A DNA stretch of 21,748 bases from Pirellulales bacterium (GTDB taxonomy: Bacteria; Planctomycetota; Planctomycetia; Pirellulales; Thermoguttaceae): NCBI GenBank assembly GCA_030642635.1, contig DAOWNK010000018.1:1-21748 (forward strand), given 5' to 3'. Below are positions 20,544-21,748 of the stretch, in pieces (positions within the stretch are counted from its first letter, which is position 1; every line of letters begins with the position of its first letter). The notes below the pieces were generated by a model that saw only the letters and a list, made by a program, of their open reading frames with translations, was not told where the DNA came from and searched no databases. A program made the translations under genes and the position numbers.

Positions 20544-21503
20544 TTACAGCAGCGGCTTGCGCAGCCGATCGGCCGTTACAATGCCGACCGTCCGGCCGCG
20601 TGGGTCGACGACCTTGGCAAGGCTTTCGTTGGTGCTTTGCATCTGTGTCAGTGCTGCAAGATGGATGGCGTTCTCGGGAATTTCGAGCAACGGGCGCAGC
20701 GGACCGACCTCTTCCGAGTTGCTTAACCCCAGTTCGATCACACGTACGTACCCGACCGGTCCGGCAGTGTTCTTCGGCCCCTCGACCGGCACGACTGCAA
20801 TCCTGTGCCGCCGGGCAAGCTCCAGTACGTCTTGTTTGCTCATCTCTGAGCGTGCCATGGGCAATTCCGTCAGCGGAGTGGTGAATTGTGCAACCGGACT
20901 GGACGCGACGGCGAAGATACCCCGGGCAAGTTGGCGTTGGGCCGGGTGAAGGATTCCCGCCTTGTGACCTTCTTCCAGCACGCCGTGCAATTCCCGCCTG
21001 GCAAGCGTCAGGCGAACCGGCTCCGGCGACTCTCCCAACCACCAGGCCAGCAACTTGTTCAATCCCCAAAGAACCACGCTTATCGGCAACAACAGCACGA
21101 CAAACACCAGAAGCAGCGGCCCGGCACGCCGCAGAAGCCGGTTGGGCGCCTGGAGAAATAGGTTCTTCGGCAGCAACTCGCCGTAGACGAACAACACGGG
21201 CGCCAGCATCAGCGGTGCAATTAACTCGGCCGCGTGGCCGTCGGTATGAATGATCGCCTCGGTGCCGATCACTATCGCCAGCGATGTGAGGTAATTGGCC
21301 ATGTTGTTGCCCAGCAGCATGGTAACCACGAACAACATCGGCAGATTCGTAAGCCGAACAAGTCCTCGGGCAACCTGGTCGCCGCCAAGCGCGTCGAGCA
21401 CCAGTCGTATCCGTCCGGCGCGATAAAACCCGGTCTCCGAGCCGCTGAAAAACGCGCTTAGGAACAGCCCGAGGGCAATCAAGGCCATGGCCGGCCAAAT
21501 CAT
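20544..21503 (-). CDS. CNNM/DUF21 transmembrane protein with CBS region (CorB/hemolysin-C-like)
   Basis: Members of this family (CorB, YfjD, CNNM) are linked to magnesium or cobalt transport. The 319-residue product has an N-terminal CNNM/DUF21 membrane domain (about 1-155) with LSAFFSGSETGFYR (15-28), LLGNNMANYLTSLAIVIGTE (63-82), YGELLPKNLFLQAPNR (107-122) and further helices at about 127-155. The CBS-pair region (about 200-319) includes LARRHRIAVVPVEG, GYVRVIEL and VDPRGRTVGIVTADRL. The usual C-terminal CorC/HlyC domain is absent, so it is a short form. ATG at 21503 with AGGA about nine bases upstream; an upstream extension reads through the polypurine repeat and is not credible. Confidence 0.9.
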   Translation of the reverse strand: MIWPAMALIALGLFLSAFFSGSETGFYRAGRIRLVLDALGGDQVARGLVRLTNLPMLFVVTMLLGNNMANYLTSLAIVIGTEAIIHTDGHAAELIAPLMLAPVLFVYGELLPKNLFLQAPNRLLRRAGPLLLVFVVLLLPISVVLWGLNKLLAWWLGESPEPVRLTLARRELHGVLEEGHKAGILHPAQRQLARGIFAVASSPVAQFTTPLTELPMARSEMSKQDVLELARRHRIAVVPVEGPKNTAGPVGYVRVIELGLSNSEEVGPLRPLLEIPENAIHLAALTQMQSTNESLAKVVDPRGRTVGIVTADRLRKPLL

Positions 21504-21518
21504 CGTGTGTTTTCCTAT

Positions 21519-21636
21519 AGGGGCTAGGGGAGGGAAGAGAGAAGAGGGAAGAGAGAAAAGAGACTGTGAATTCCACCCTCTCTCCTCTCTCCTCTCTCTT
21601 CTCTCTTCTCTCTTCTCTCCTCTTCCCCTAGCCCCT
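21519..21636. repeat. Long polypurine/polypyrimidine inverted hairpin
   Basis: AGGGGCTAGGGGA (21519-21531) is perfectly complementary to TCCCCTAGCCCCT (21624-21636). Between them are a 38-base all-purine run (21526-21563) and a 54-base all-pyrimidine run (21576-21629) that can pair imperfectly throughout. It lies just upstream of the CNNM gene. Such sequence can also form triplex (H-) DNA. Confidence 0.85.
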
Positions 21637-21748
21637 GGCCCGAATGGCACTGTTGACCCTTAAGTGATTAGGCTCTTCCGTTTTTAAGTGCGAAGTCCGC
21701 ACTTTTCGAGGGGTTGAGCTTTAGGGTTCAGAGGCCTTGATCCTCAAC
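21637..21748. other. Right-edge intergenic sequence
   Basis: No gene is visible. It contains a 7-bp stem AAGTGCG (21686-21692)/CGCACTT (21698-21704) preceded by T5 and a possible TTGACC near 21653. What it serves lies beyond the window. Confidence 0.4.

Overview
The window looks like a chromosomal segment of a Gram-negative-type bacterium, most likely a member of the Planctomycetota (PVC group). This is an inference. It rests on a fused SecDF, a TPR protein carrying two RNA polymerase alpha C-terminal domains, several lipoproteins, a Kdo-8-phosphate synthase, and many intergenic palindromic repeats. Most genes are GC-rich and housekeeping in nature. One gene (4302-5906) is visibly AT-richer and looks acquired.

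Layout. Positions 1-11430 are mainly minus strand. In transcription order: a diacylglycerol-kinase-family protein, kdsA, a translationally coupled lipoprotein with a degenerate transglutaminase fold, an ORF6N protein, tgt, then yajC and secDF, which runs off the left edge. In many bacteria tgt-yajC-secD-secF are contiguous. Here tgt and yajC are separated by about 3.2 kb holding a REP-associated tyrosine transposase bracketed by its REPs and the AT-rich plus-strand gene (membrane-anchored, L-fucose-isomerase-like fold). That gene has a consensus sigma70 promoter containing a perfect palindrome. Positions 11431-11989 hold no convincing gene but two elaborate RNA-like folds, each followed by a T run, then a composite REP and an 18-bp tandem repeat. 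Positions 11990-14139 (plus) hold a FliL-like membrane protein, tRNA-Thr(CGT) and the TPR/alpha-CTD protein. Next come a GGDEF diguanylate cyclase (minus), a 44-residue membrane protein (minus), tRNA-Asp(GTC) (plus) and rny (minus). tilS, a TPR lipoprotein and a 78-residue conserved-looking protein follow on the plus strand. A CNNM/CBS membrane protein (minus) closes the window.

Repeats are the most distinctive feature. There are three kinds: (i) RAYT-associated REPs at 3008-3851; (ii) a second REP family with the core CCGTGC..GCACGG next to TTTAGCCG, found alone or as junction-like composites; (iii) low-complexity short-tandem-repeat hairpins, each with a different unit, between genes. These repeats repeatedly supply or abut the stop codon of the neighbouring gene: yajC, the transposase, the kinase, the lipoprotein, the alpha-CTD protein, the GGDEF protein and rny.

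Functionally the window combines protein export (YajC/SecDF), tRNA modification (Tgt, TilS), mRNA turnover (RNase Y), envelope lipid/Kdo synthesis, c-di-GMP signalling and an unusual putative transcription-linked protein. No prophage, CRISPR array or classical defence island was seen.
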